From: an uncultured Scytonema sp. | GTDB lineage: Bacteria > Cyanobacteriota > Cyanobacteriia > Cyanobacteriales > Nostocaceae | Length of the DNA stretch: 64,000 bases | NCBI GenBank assembly: GCA_937873135.1 | Contig: CALMVQ010000132.1 | Span: 24,813 to 88,812, forward strand | Reading direction: 5' to 3' | Shown: in pieces, positions 37,501 to 46,017 of the stretch | Layout: every line of letters begins with the position of its first letter | How positions within the stretch are numbered: position 1 is the stretch's first letter | Made by a program: the position numbers and the translations under genes | Notes under the pieces: generated by a model | What the model was told of the DNA's origin: nothing | The model's input: the letters and a program-made list of their open reading frames with translations, nothing else | Database searches by the model: none

Positions 37501-40153
37501 AGAAGCTTTAGAGTATTCCTTCCAAATTTTTAGTCTCAACCAATGGGATAAAAATGACTCAGAGCCATCTTGGACGCTTCATGCTACTGGTAAAATCCTT
37601 GTGGAGGAAAAAGACCAACAAACGTCACATATTAGCTTGGCTGCTTTGGAAGCAAGATGCTCTGAAAAAGTCTTGGTTCCAGACTATTATCAACAGTGTC
37701 GAGAACGCTCAATTAACTATGGAGCTAGCTTTCAAGCTCTGGAATGTCTATGGAAAATGCCTTTAGTTAAGAAAACCCAGCTAACAGAAGAAGCCTTAGG
37801 CAAGATTCGGATACCAGAAGCATTATTTTTAGAGGCAGGAGAGTATAAACTTCACCCAGTACTACTCGATGCTTGCTTTCAAGTTGTTATGGCGGCTTTT
37901 CCTGAGTCGCTGAAATCAGAAACATATTTGCTATCGGGTTTAGAGCGTCTGAGGATTTACTGTAGTTTTGGAATAAACTTGTGGAGTTATGTTCAGTTGC
38001 ATCCAATCCAGGAATCAAATCAGCAAACTCTTACAGCCAATATATATATATATGATGAAACTGGAGCCATTGTAGCTCAAGTAGAGCAGCTTTCTTTAAA
38101 GAAAACCAGTCGTGAGTTGTTGGGAAATACTCAAAAAGATTTAGAAAACTGGCTGTATAGAATTACTTGGCAACCCAAGGTTTATGAAGAAAATCCACAA
38201 CCTTTTTTATTAGAAAAACCTGGTAGCTGGTTAATCTTTGCTGATGCTGGAGGCGTTGGAGTTAAGCTAGCTCAACTTTTTGAAGAGCGTGGTCATCGTT
38301 GTCTATTAATCTTTCCTAGTCAAGCTTATGAAAATTTTTCTCCTGAACATTACTACGTCAACCCGTCCAATCTAAAAGATTTCCAACATTTATTCTCAGA
38401 AATTATTAAGAATAATCAACCTCCTTGCCGGGGAATAGTCCACCTGTGGAGTTTAGAGAAGACATTAGAAGAAGTATCTTCCCCTAGTGTTTTACAAAAA
38501 ACGCAAGTTCTAGGCTGTGGCAGTGTACTGCATATAATTCAGGCATTAATACAAGCTGGATGGTCTTCTTTGCCTCGTCTATCTCTGATAACTAAAGGCT
38601 CTCAACCAGTGGGTATGTCAACACCCTTACAAGTGCAACAAGCTCCTTTATGGGGTCTAGGTCGAGTCATTGCTCTGGAACATTCCGACCTTCACTGTAT
38701 GCGTCTGGACTTAGATCCATTAGGAGAGACAACAGATGAAGCTCAAACAATATTCACACAAGTATGGTCTCCCGATCAAGAAGATCAAATTGCCTATCGT
38801 CAGGGAACCCGTTATGTAGCTAGATTGCAACGTACTTCTTATAACGATCAAGTTTCTGCAAATCAACCTTCCGAGCACTATATTACCAAACACCTTAACA
38901 AAGAAGTTTCAACACAAAATACTCATATCACTGAAAAAGTTTTTATTCAAAAAGAAAGTAGTTACTTGATTACGGGAGGTTTAGGAGCAATAGGACTTCA
39001 GGTAGCACAGTGGTTAGTAGAGCAAGGAGCACGCCACTTAGTGCTAACCGGACGTCGTGACGCCTCACACACAGCACAAAAAGTTATTAGCCAATTCGAG
39101 AATGCTGGGATTAAAGTTGTAGTTGTCAAAACCGATGTTTCTCATTTTCAAGATGTAGCCAGTTTGTTAGAAATGGTGAAAGTTTCAATGCCTCTTTTGC
39201 GAGGAGTTATACATGCTGCGGGTGTTCTAAATGATGGAATACTATTGCAACAAAACTGGGAACGTTTCCAGGGGGTAATGGCTCCAAAAGTGGAAGGAGT
39301 ATGGAATCTGCATACATTAACACAGGATTTGCCACTAGACTTTTTCGTTTGTTTCTCATCAATTGCCTCATTATTCGGTTCATTAGGTCAAGGAAACTAT
39401 GCAGCCGCCAACGCCTTCATGGACGCTCTTGTTCATCACCGTCGGGCATTAGGTTTACCCGGACTAAGTATTAACTGGGGACCATGGGCAAAGCTAGGTA
39501 TGGCAGCAGCACTGGAAAATAAAAATCAAGAGCGAATAGTGGATCGGGGTTTGGATTATATTCTCCCTGTACAAGGACTACAAATACTGGGTGAATTACT
39601 TAGACATAACGCAACTCAAGTAGCGGTGCAGCCAATGAACTGGAGCAAATGGTTGGAGACATCGTCAACTTCGTTTTTTGAGAGTTTTGTACAAGCATTT
39701 CAGCAACCGTCAAAGCTGCGATATGAGTTGCTAGAAAAATTAAAAGCTACTCCTGCTCATAAGCGTCGGGAGCTATTAACGACTTATGTAAACTCTCAAG
39801 TAGCCAAAGTTTTGGGTTTGACTTCACCAGAGCAAATTTTGCCACGCCAAAGGTTATTTGATTTGGGCATAGACTCCCTCATGGCGGTTGACTTAAAAAA
39901 TTGGCTGGATGTCAGTCTCGGGCAATCTTTACGCTCAACTTTAATATTTGATTATCCAACAGTAGAAGCATTGGTTAATTATCTGGCTTTAGAAGTGTTG
40001 CAGATGGAATTTGACGACGAGTCAAGAGAAAAGTTACAAAACGCAGACGCACGAACTGAGCTATCAGTTTTTCTGGACTCGCTATCCCAAGATGAAATCG
40101 CAGACTTGTTAAGCCAAGAAATAGCAAATATGGAAAAGGATAAAGCTCAATGA
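34538..40153 (+). CDS. Type I polyketide synthase, KS-AT-DH-KR-ACP (module 1)
   Basis: 1871 residues. The KS (about 1-425) starts at once ([14 protein letters not shown]) without a docking helix; an in-frame stop lies four codons upstream, so the start is fixed. Its triad is intact: Cys172 (DTACSAS), His307 (EAHGTGT), His347 (KTNVGH). The AT (about 528-830) has GHSVGE (Ser622) and HAFH, the malonyl signature. The DH (about 895-1190) is suspect: the catalytic His position holds Lys930, with His one place later (GDKHVYEKAIFP) and Glu for the motif Gly. The KR NADPH motif GGLGAIG is near 1475 and its Tyr near 1620; LND suggests a B-type. The ACP (Ser about 1778) is followed by a helical tail (LSQDEIADLLSQEI). 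If the DH is dead, the product is a beta-hydroxyacyl chain. The stop overlaps the next start (ATGA). Confidence 0.93.
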   Translation: MEPIAIIGMGCRFPSAKDPESFWNLLKDGKDLITEVPPERWDIDTFYNPQASKPTKMSTRWGSFIENIDQFDTNFFGISPREAQQMDPQQRLVLEVAWEALENSAIMSDKLAGSQTGVFVGVCNCDYDRLLCQDLAHLNAYSGTGTSYSIVANRLSYLLDLRGPSITVDTACSASLVAIHLACQSLQNQESHLALAGGVNLILSPHTTIILSQANMMAPDGRCKTFDASANGYVRGEGCGIVVLKRFSDALKDKNNILAVIKGWAVNQDGLSNGFTAPNGLSQQAVIRQALQNAEVQPAQISYLEAHGTGTSLGDPIEFESFKTVLMQGRSSDQPCWIGSVKTNVGHLESAAGVASLIKVILSLQHREIPPHLHLNQLNRYISLEKTPFCIPTKCQSWSTGTEPRFAGVSGFSVGGTNCHIVLEEAPTPTVVARDMERPLHVLTLSAKSEKALQELAQRYEAYFQAHPETLFADVCFTANTGRTHFTHRLAVIAESNVQFQGTLSTFATGEKATGLVSGIVQSLNSPKIAFLFTGQGSQYVNMGRQLYDTQPTFRRTLDLCDRILSPYLEQSLLTVLYPEQGMSSPLDETVYTQPALFALEYALAELWKSWGIVPDVVMGHSVGEYVAACVAGVFSLEDGLKLIAQRAQLMEALPKNGMMVAVFAPEAQVVAAIQPYFQEVAIAAINGPENIVISGKCGTVEVVIAALKAEGIKTRQLNVSHAFHSPLMEPMLAAFEKVASEITFSSPKINVISNVTGGLDKTEIVTPEYWCHHVRQPVRFAAGMETLARKGYQVFIEIGPKPTLLGMGRSLSDSEVEHFWLPSMRPGKDDWQQLLQSLGELYISGVKVDWSSFDQDYHRRHLPLPTYTWQRQRYWIETTDTVSQKPGFLAKNNGRFHPLVGQRLYQAGSQQFCFESQISQKVPAFLGDKHVYEKAIFPATGYLEMAYSAGVTVLQSENLVVAEVLILHALILPEKEAKTIQLILTPQEALEYSFQIFSLNQWDKNDSEPSWTLHATGKILVEEKDQQTSHISLAALEARCSEKVLVPDYYQQCRERSINYGASFQALECLWKMPLVKKTQLTEEALGKIRIPEALFLEAGEYKLHPVLLDACFQVVMAAFPESLKSETYLLSGLERLRIYCSFGINLWSYVQLHPIQESNQQTLTANIYIYDETGAIVAQVEQLSLKKTSRELLGNTQKDLENWLYRITWQPKVYEENPQPFLLEKPGSWLIFADAGGVGVKLAQLFEERGHRCLLIFPSQAYENFSPEHYYVNPSNLKDFQHLFSEIIKNNQPPCRGIVHLWSLEKTLEEVSSPSVLQKTQVLGCGSVLHIIQALIQAGWSSLPRLSLITKGSQPVGMSTPLQVQQAPLWGLGRVIALEHSDLHCMRLDLDPLGETTDEAQTIFTQVWSPDQEDQIAYRQGTRYVARLQRTSYNDQVSANQPSEHYITKHLNKEVSTQNTHITEKVFIQKESSYLITGGLGAIGLQVAQWLVEQGARHLVLTGRRDASHTAQKVISQFENAGIKVVVVKTDVSHFQDVASLLEMVKVSMPLLRGVIHAAGVLNDGILLQQNWERFQGVMAPKVEGVWNLHTLTQDLPLDFFVCFSSIASLFGSLGQGNYAAANAFMDALVHHRRALGLPGLSINWGPWAKLGMAAALENKNQERIVDRGLDYILPVQGLQILGELLRHNATQVAVQPMNWSKWLETSSTSFFESFVQAFQQPSKLRYELLEKLKATPAHKRRELLTTYVNSQVAKVLGLTSPEQILPRQRLFDLGIDSLMAVDLKNWLDVSLGQSLRSTLIFDYPTVEALVNYLALEVLQMEFDDESREKLQNADARTELSVFLDSLSQDEIADLLSQEIANMEKDKAQ

Positions 40154-43100
40154 GTGATATAGCAAATACAAACCACCAGCTATTAATGAAAAAGGCATTG
40201 ATCGAGCTGAAGGAGATGAGGGCAAAACTGGCTCAGTTAGAAAGTGCCAACACAGAACCAATTGCGATCGTTGGTATAGGATGCCGATTTCCTGGAGGTG
40301 CTGATAATCCAGAAGCTTTTTGGCAGTTACTCAAAAATAAGGTAGATGCTATTACAGAAGTGCCAAAATCTCGGTGGGACATTGAGGCATATTATGACCC
40401 AAACTTTGAAGCTCCAGGCAAAATGTACACCCGATATGGTGGATTTTTAGGTCAAATATCTGACTTCGATTCTCAGTTCTTCGGCATCTCCCCTCGGGAA
40501 GTTATCAGTCTTGACCCACAACAACGCTTAGTGCTGGAAGTAAGTTGGGAAGCACTAGAGAATGCTGGTAAAGTGCCCGAACAATTGTTTAATAGTAAAA
40601 CAGGAGTATTTATTGGCATCTGTAGTAGTGACTACATGTATCGCTTGCTAACTAGAGATCCTCAGGAAATTGATGCTTACTTGGCTACAGGCAATTCTCA
40701 TTGCGTCGCCTCAGGTCGCTTGTCGTATCTTATGGGTTTTACTGGACCAAGTTTATCAGTTGATACAGCTTGCTCTTCATCTTTGGTAACAGTGCATTTG
40801 GCTTGCCAAAGTCTACGCAATAGGGAGAGTCATTTAGCCTTGGCAGGGGGAGTCAACTTGTTACTCTCACCAGAGCTTAATATCAATTTATCAAAAGCCA
40901 AAATGCTCGCACCTGATGGGCGTTGCAAAACTTTTGATGCGGAAGCGAACGGTTATGTTCGAGCAGAAGGTTGTGGAATAGTTGTTCTCAAACGGCTGTC
41001 AGATGCCCTGGCAGACAAAGATAATATCCTAGCTATTATTCGAGGCTCTGCAGTTAATCAAGATGGTCCTAGTGGGGGCTTGACAGTGCCTAATGGTCCA
41101 TCTCAAGAAGAAGTCATTCGTCAAGCTTTGGTAAATGGGAAAATTGAACCCGCCCAAGTCAGCTATGTTGAGGCTCATGGTACGGGCACATCTTTGGGAG
41201 ATCCGATTGAAGTTGGGGCACTAGTTAATGTATATAGCAAAGAACGTCCCCAAGACCAGCCTTTGGTAATTGGCTCAGTAAAGACCAACATCGGTCACTT
41301 GGAAGGAGCAGCAGGGATAGCAGGTTTGATTAAAGTCGTTTTAGCCATGCAACACGGTGAAATTCCGCCTCATCTACACTTTCAACAACCAAATCCTCGT
41401 GTTCCTTGGAGTCAAATACCTGTAGTTATACCAACTACAGAAATTCCGTGGCGTAGAGAAGAAAAGCATCGTTTTGCAGGTATAAGTTCTTTTAGTTTTA
41501 GTGGCACAAACGCCCATGTGGTGTTAGAAGAAGCACCTCCGTCACAGGCAGTACCAGTGGATAACAAACGTGAATGGCATCTGTTAACGCTGTCAGCGAA
41601 GACACCAGAAGCGCTTCAGAATTTAGCGATTCAATATGAAAATTACTTGAGTTCCAATCCCGACTTATTGATCAGTGATATCTGTTTTAGTGCCAATACC
41701 GGGCGCTCGCATTTCTCACATCGGCTGTGTATGTTGACCGAATCACTCACTCAGACGACTGAAAAACTGGCAGCATTTGCTGGTGGACAAAAACCAACAG
41801 GAGTCTTGACAGGAGACAATAGCGCTCGACCCAAAATCGCTTTTTTATTCACGGGTCAAGGATCACAGTACGTGAAGATGGGGCAACAATTGTATCAAAC
41901 ACAACCCACCTTCCGCGCCATCCTCGAGCAGTGCGATGAAATTTTGCGTCCCCATTTGGAAAAACCCCTACTTTCAGTACTCTACCCACAGCGTGAAGAT
42001 AGTGGCCCTCTAGATAACACAGCCTATACACAACCCGCCCTATTTGCCCTAGAATATGCCCTATTTCAGTTATGGAAATCTTGGGGTATCACTCCAGATG
42101 CGGTCATGGGTCATAGTGTGGGCGAGTATGTCGCCGCTTGCGTCGCCGGAGTATTTAGCCTCGAAGATGGTTTGAAATTGATTGCACAACGCGGACGGTT
42201 GATGCAGGAAACGCCTGGTGATGGTGAAATGGTAGCTGTGTTTGCTGATGCTAACTTAGTCACAGATGCAATTCAATCCCATCCATCGCAGGTTGCGCTC
42301 GCGGCGATTAATGGTCCTGAACATGTGGTGATTTCCGGTCATCGAAGAGCAGTCGCGGTTATTGTTGCTGCCTTAGAATCACAAAAAGTGCGGACGAAAA
42401 AATTGGCAGTCTCTCATGCCTTCCACTCACCGTTGATGGAACCGATACTAGCAGATTTTGCTCGTGCGGCGCAACAAGTCACATACTCTTGTCCACGCAT
42501 TGAGTTAATTTCTAACCTCACCGGAACTACAGTCAATGCAGAAATTGCCACTGCTGAATATTGGGTCAACCATTTGCGACAACCCGTGCAATTTGCCCAC
42601 AGCATTAGAACATTGCATCAGCAAGGGTATGAGGTCTTTGTTGAGTGCGGACCCCAGCCAACTCTTTTGGCTATGGCTCGTAAATGCTTGACTTCAGGTG
42701 TAGGAGTTTGGCTTCCCAGCTTACATCCCGGACAACAAGATTGGCAACAAATGCTTCTGAGTTTAGCTCAACTCTATGTCCGTGGCGTTTCTGTTGACTG
42801 GTCTGCTTTTGACCAGGACTATTCCCGTTGCCGTTTACAATTACCAACATATCCATTTCAGCGACAGCGTTATTTGATTGAGTCTACTACATTGGAGAAG
42901 CAGAGGTTGCTAGCCTCTTCCCAGAGTAAGTCCAAGGCGCTTCATCCTTTATTGGATAAAAAGTTGCAGTCTCCACTGCTTAAAGAAATTTTGTTTGAAT
43001 CTCAGTTTAGTATTCATACCCAGTCTTTTCTTGAAGACCACCAAATTTACGAGAAAGTCGTTGTACCTGGAGCGTGTCATATATCTTTGCTTTTAGGTGC

Positions 43101-45879
43101 TAGTGAACTAACTTTCAAAGCTAAAAGATGTATACTAGAAGATGTACTTTTTCCTCAGGCTCTCATTCTTTCAAAAGAAGAAGTAAGTACCATCCAGTTG
43201 CTAATAACTCCGGAAAATCAGTTAGAAGCTTCTTTTAAACTTATTAGCTTAGAAACTGATAATAGTTATTGGAAAGTCCATGCAACTGGGAGAATCAAAA
43301 CCGCGAACGAAAAGGTTGTCTCTAACAAAGTTTTCGTACCAGTCTCTATTAAAGAGATACAAGCTCGATGCCCACATGAAATGACCAGTACAGAAATTTA
43401 CAATAATTTATGGCAACGCCAAATTCAACTTGGTCCACGCTTTCAATGGATTAGCTCAGTTTACAAGGGAGACAAAGAAGCTTTGTGTCAGATGGAAGTT
43501 CCAGAAGCACTAGATGATATTGAGAGCTATCAACTTCATCCAGGTCTACTTGACTCCTGCTTCCAGCTTTTGTCAGTTCTTGTTAAGACTGAGGGAGAAG
43601 AAACTTTTGTTCCATTTAGTATAGAAAAACTCTATTTTTATCGTTATCCCAGTAGTTCTCAGTTATGGTGTCATGCCTATTTACAGCAAAAAGAGGAGTC
43701 TGGAGAAAACAAATTCATAGGGAATATACAACTCATCGACCAAACTGAAGAAGTCATTGCAGAAGTTATTGGCTTTGAAGGAAGAAAAATAAATAGTCAA
43801 ACCCTATTAGGCACAACTCAGGAACATCTACATAATTGGCTTTATGAGGTAGAGTGGCGACAGCAACTTGTAAGGGCTAAATCAGAGGTAGTGGTATCAC
43901 AGCCAAGGAATTGGCTAATATTAGCAGATAGCCAAAGGTTAGGACAGCAGTTAGCAATAACTCTGCGCTCCCAAGGAGAGATTTGTACAATTATCTTTGC
44001 GGGTAATGAGTATAAACAATTAGCCGAGCAAGAGTTTGAGATTGACTCAAGCAATCTGAGTGACTATCAGCAATTGCTAGAGGTCGTGAAAACAATTCAA
44101 CCGTCTTTGCATGGAGTCGTACATTTATGGAGCTTAGATACATCTCAAGCAAGTCCTGATTCTAAGAAGGCGTTTGAGCAAGGATGCGGCAGTCTTTTAT
44201 ACTTAGTACAAGCACTGGTACAGTCGGTGGGATTGTTGCAACCGCCAAGGGTATGGATAGTTACCCAAGGTGGGGTGCCAGTAGTCATTCCAGAATGCCA
44301 ATCTCCGGCTTGTCATGGAGATGTCCCAGGACTAGCTCAATCTACCTTGTGGGGAATGGGAAGAGTCATTGCCAGAGAACACCCAGAACTTAATTGTGTG
44401 TGCGTGGATTTAGATCCAGAGGTCATGGCAGATCAGGCACAAGTTCTATTTGCAGAAATTTGGTCAGCGGCTGAGGAAGATCGAGTCGCTTTCCGAAATC
44501 AAAGTCGTTATGTGGCGAGATTAGTACATAGTCGCCAAACCCAAAATACTGAAGTACAAAAGCAGCTTGAAGTGGATGTTAAGCAAATACAACAAGCTAA
44601 ATCTAGTGGCGATCGCACAACTGTCTCCCAGTCATCAGTCATGGGATCTTTGCAGATTGAGCAACCAACTATTTTCCGTGAGGATAGTACTTATCTCATC
44701 ACCGGCGGTTTGGGAGGTTTAGGTTTATTAGTAGCAGATTGGATGATAGAAAATGGAGCACGCCACTTAGTGTTAGTAGGGCGGAGTGATGTGAGCGCAT
44801 CAGTTAGCAGTCAATTAAGTAAGCTAAAAGAGGGTGGTGCTAAAGTCGTTGCGACTAAAGCAGATGTATCTGATAGTTTGCAACTGAGGCGAGTGCTAGC
44901 AGAAATTGAAGAATCTCTGCCGCCATTACGAGGGATTATTCATTCTGTCGGTGTTTTGGATGATGGCATTCTACAACAGCAAAATTGGGAACGCTTTGAA
45001 AAAGTAATGGCTCCCAAAGTCACAGGCTCTTGGAATCTCCACTGTTTGACTTACAATCTACCGTTAGACTTTTTTGTGCTGTTTTCGTCTGCTGCTGCTC
45101 TACTTGGTTCACCAGGGCAAGCTAATTACGCTGCTGCTAATGCATTTTTAGATGCCTTGGCATGTTACCGCCGTGCACAGGGGCTACCAGGATTAAGTAT
45201 TAACTGGGGAGCAGTAGCTGAGGTTGGAGTTGCAGCCAAACGTCAAGTAGAGGAACGTATGAAGGCATGGGGTATTGGCACTATAGCTCCTCAGCAAGTT
45301 TTACAAGTACTGGAGCAATTATTGTCGCGATCGTCACACTCATCTGCTCAAGTTGGGGTATTGCCCATCGACTGGTCGCAGTTTAGAGAAAAATTTGCCG
45401 ATTGGCCATTTTTAGCTGATTTTCAGCAAAGATCTGAGCAGCCTTCAGATCAACTATCGGAATCTGAATTTCTCCACCAATTACAGGCTCTTCCTGCTAG
45501 CGAGTATCGGGCGTTATTAGTAGCTCACGTTCGTTCTCAAGTCACGAAAGTTTTAAATTTAAGTGCATCACAAACCATAGATGTGCAGCAGGGATTTTTC
45601 CAACTGGGGATGGATTCTTTAATGTCTGTCGAGTTAAGAAATCGTCTGCAAAAGAGTTTAGCCTGTTCATTGCCTCCAACTATAGCATTTGACAATCCAA
45701 ATGTAGAAACACTTGTAGATTACCTCATCCAAGAAGTGCTTACTTTAGAATTTTATTCAGAATCTGATGTGCAGCCACAACAATTACTAGAGGTAGACAA
45801 CAAAGCTGAGCTATTCGCAGAACTATCTCAAGATGAACTCGCCACTTTACTTGCCGAAAAACTAGCAAACTTAGGTTGA
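40150..45879 (+). CDS. Type I polyketide synthase, KS-AT-DH-KR-ACP (module 2)
   Basis: 1909 residues. An N-terminal docking coiled coil (about 1-34, LIELKEMRAKLAQLESA) is followed by KS (DTACSSS, EAHGTGT, KTNIGH intact), then AT (about 560-855; GHSVGE, HAFH, malonyl type). The DH (about 930-1225) keeps His964 in EDHQIYEKVVVPGA and the Asp in LHPGLLDSCFQ; Glu replaces the motif Gly. The KR (NADPH motif GGLGGLG near 1520, SSAAALLGSPGQANYAAANAF) has LDD, so B-type. The ACP Ser is near 1822 (LGMDSLMSVEL), followed by a helical tail. Expected product: an alpha,beta-unsaturated unit. The AT and post-AT DNA (41500-42812) is almost identical to the same part of the next module. It is translationally coupled to module 1. 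Confidence 0.94.
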   Translation: MSDIANTNHQLLMKKALIELKEMRAKLAQLESANTEPIAIVGIGCRFPGGADNPEAFWQLLKNKVDAITEVPKSRWDIEAYYDPNFEAPGKMYTRYGGFLGQISDFDSQFFGISPREVISLDPQQRLVLEVSWEALENAGKVPEQLFNSKTGVFIGICSSDYMYRLLTRDPQEIDAYLATGNSHCVASGRLSYLMGFTGPSLSVDTACSSSLVTVHLACQSLRNRESHLALAGGVNLLLSPELNINLSKAKMLAPDGRCKTFDAEANGYVRAEGCGIVVLKRLSDALADKDNILAIIRGSAVNQDGPSGGLTVPNGPSQEEVIRQALVNGKIEPAQVSYVEAHGTGTSLGDPIEVGALVNVYSKERPQDQPLVIGSVKTNIGHLEGAAGIAGLIKVVLAMQHGEIPPHLHFQQPNPRVPWSQIPVVIPTTEIPWRREEKHRFAGISSFSFSGTNAHVVLEEAPPSQAVPVDNKREWHLLTLSAKTPEALQNLAIQYENYLSSNPDLLISDICFSANTGRSHFSHRLCMLTESLTQTTEKLAAFAGGQKPTGVLTGDNSARPKIAFLFTGQGSQYVKMGQQLYQTQPTFRAILEQCDEILRPHLEKPLLSVLYPQREDSGPLDNTAYTQPALFALEYALFQLWKSWGITPDAVMGHSVGEYVAACVAGVFSLEDGLKLIAQRGRLMQETPGDGEMVAVFADANLVTDAIQSHPSQVALAAINGPEHVVISGHRRAVAVIVAALESQKVRTKKLAVSHAFHSPLMEPILADFARAAQQVTYSCPRIELISNLTGTTVNAEIATAEYWVNHLRQPVQFAHSIRTLHQQGYEVFVECGPQPTLLAMARKCLTSGVGVWLPSLHPGQQDWQQMLLSLAQLYVRGVSVDWSAFDQDYSRCRLQLPTYPFQRQRYLIESTTLEKQRLLASSQSKSKALHPLLDKKLQSPLLKEILFESQFSIHTQSFLEDHQIYEKVVVPGACHISLLLGASELTFKAKRCILEDVLFPQALILSKEEVSTIQLLITPENQLEASFKLISLETDNSYWKVHATGRIKTANEKVVSNKVFVPVSIKEIQARCPHEMTSTEIYNNLWQRQIQLGPRFQWISSVYKGDKEALCQMEVPEALDDIESYQLHPGLLDSCFQLLSVLVKTEGEETFVPFSIEKLYFYRYPSSSQLWCHAYLQQKEESGENKFIGNIQLIDQTEEVIAEVIGFEGRKINSQTLLGTTQEHLHNWLYEVEWRQQLVRAKSEVVVSQPRNWLILADSQRLGQQLAITLRSQGEICTIIFAGNEYKQLAEQEFEIDSSNLSDYQQLLEVVKTIQPSLHGVVHLWSLDTSQASPDSKKAFEQGCGSLLYLVQALVQSVGLLQPPRVWIVTQGGVPVVIPECQSPACHGDVPGLAQSTLWGMGRVIAREHPELNCVCVDLDPEVMADQAQVLFAEIWSAAEEDRVAFRNQSRYVARLVHSRQTQNTEVQKQLEVDVKQIQQAKSSGDRTTVSQSSVMGSLQIEQPTIFREDSTYLITGGLGGLGLLVADWMIENGARHLVLVGRSDVSASVSSQLSKLKEGGAKVVATKADVSDSLQLRRVLAEIEESLPPLRGIIHSVGVLDDGILQQQNWERFEKVMAPKVTGSWNLHCLTYNLPLDFFVLFSSAAALLGSPGQANYAAANAFLDALACYRRAQGLPGLSINWGAVAEVGVAAKRQVEERMKAWGIGTIAPQQVLQVLEQLLSRSSHSSAQVGVLPIDWSQFREKFADWPFLADFQQRSEQPSDQLSESEFLHQLQALPASEYRALLVAHVRSQVTKVLNLSASQTIDVQQGFFQLGMDSLMSVELRNRLQKSLACSLPPTIAFDNPNVETLVDYLIQEVLTLEFYSESDVQPQQLLEVDNKAELFAELSQDELATLLAEKLANLG
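41500..42812 (+). repeat. Near-identical AT tract, copy in module 2
   Basis: From the KS-AT linker ([14 protein letters not shown]) to the post-AT region (SVDWSAF), this tract matches 47368-48701 almost base for base, including silent positions. The length difference of 21 bases equals the insertion in the module 3 copy. Flanking DNA diverges more. This points to a recent duplication or gene conversion. Confidence 0.85.
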
Positions 45880-46017
45880 GGTACTCCTTTCCTGTGCTTA
45901 TGATTGTCTATTTAATAACCCGTAAAGATGCAAATACAAGAAGACAAGACAAAAACATAAGTAATTTTCGGGAAAAGAGTAGTGTTTTTTATTCATACTA
46001 ATCTATTTATCTAAAAT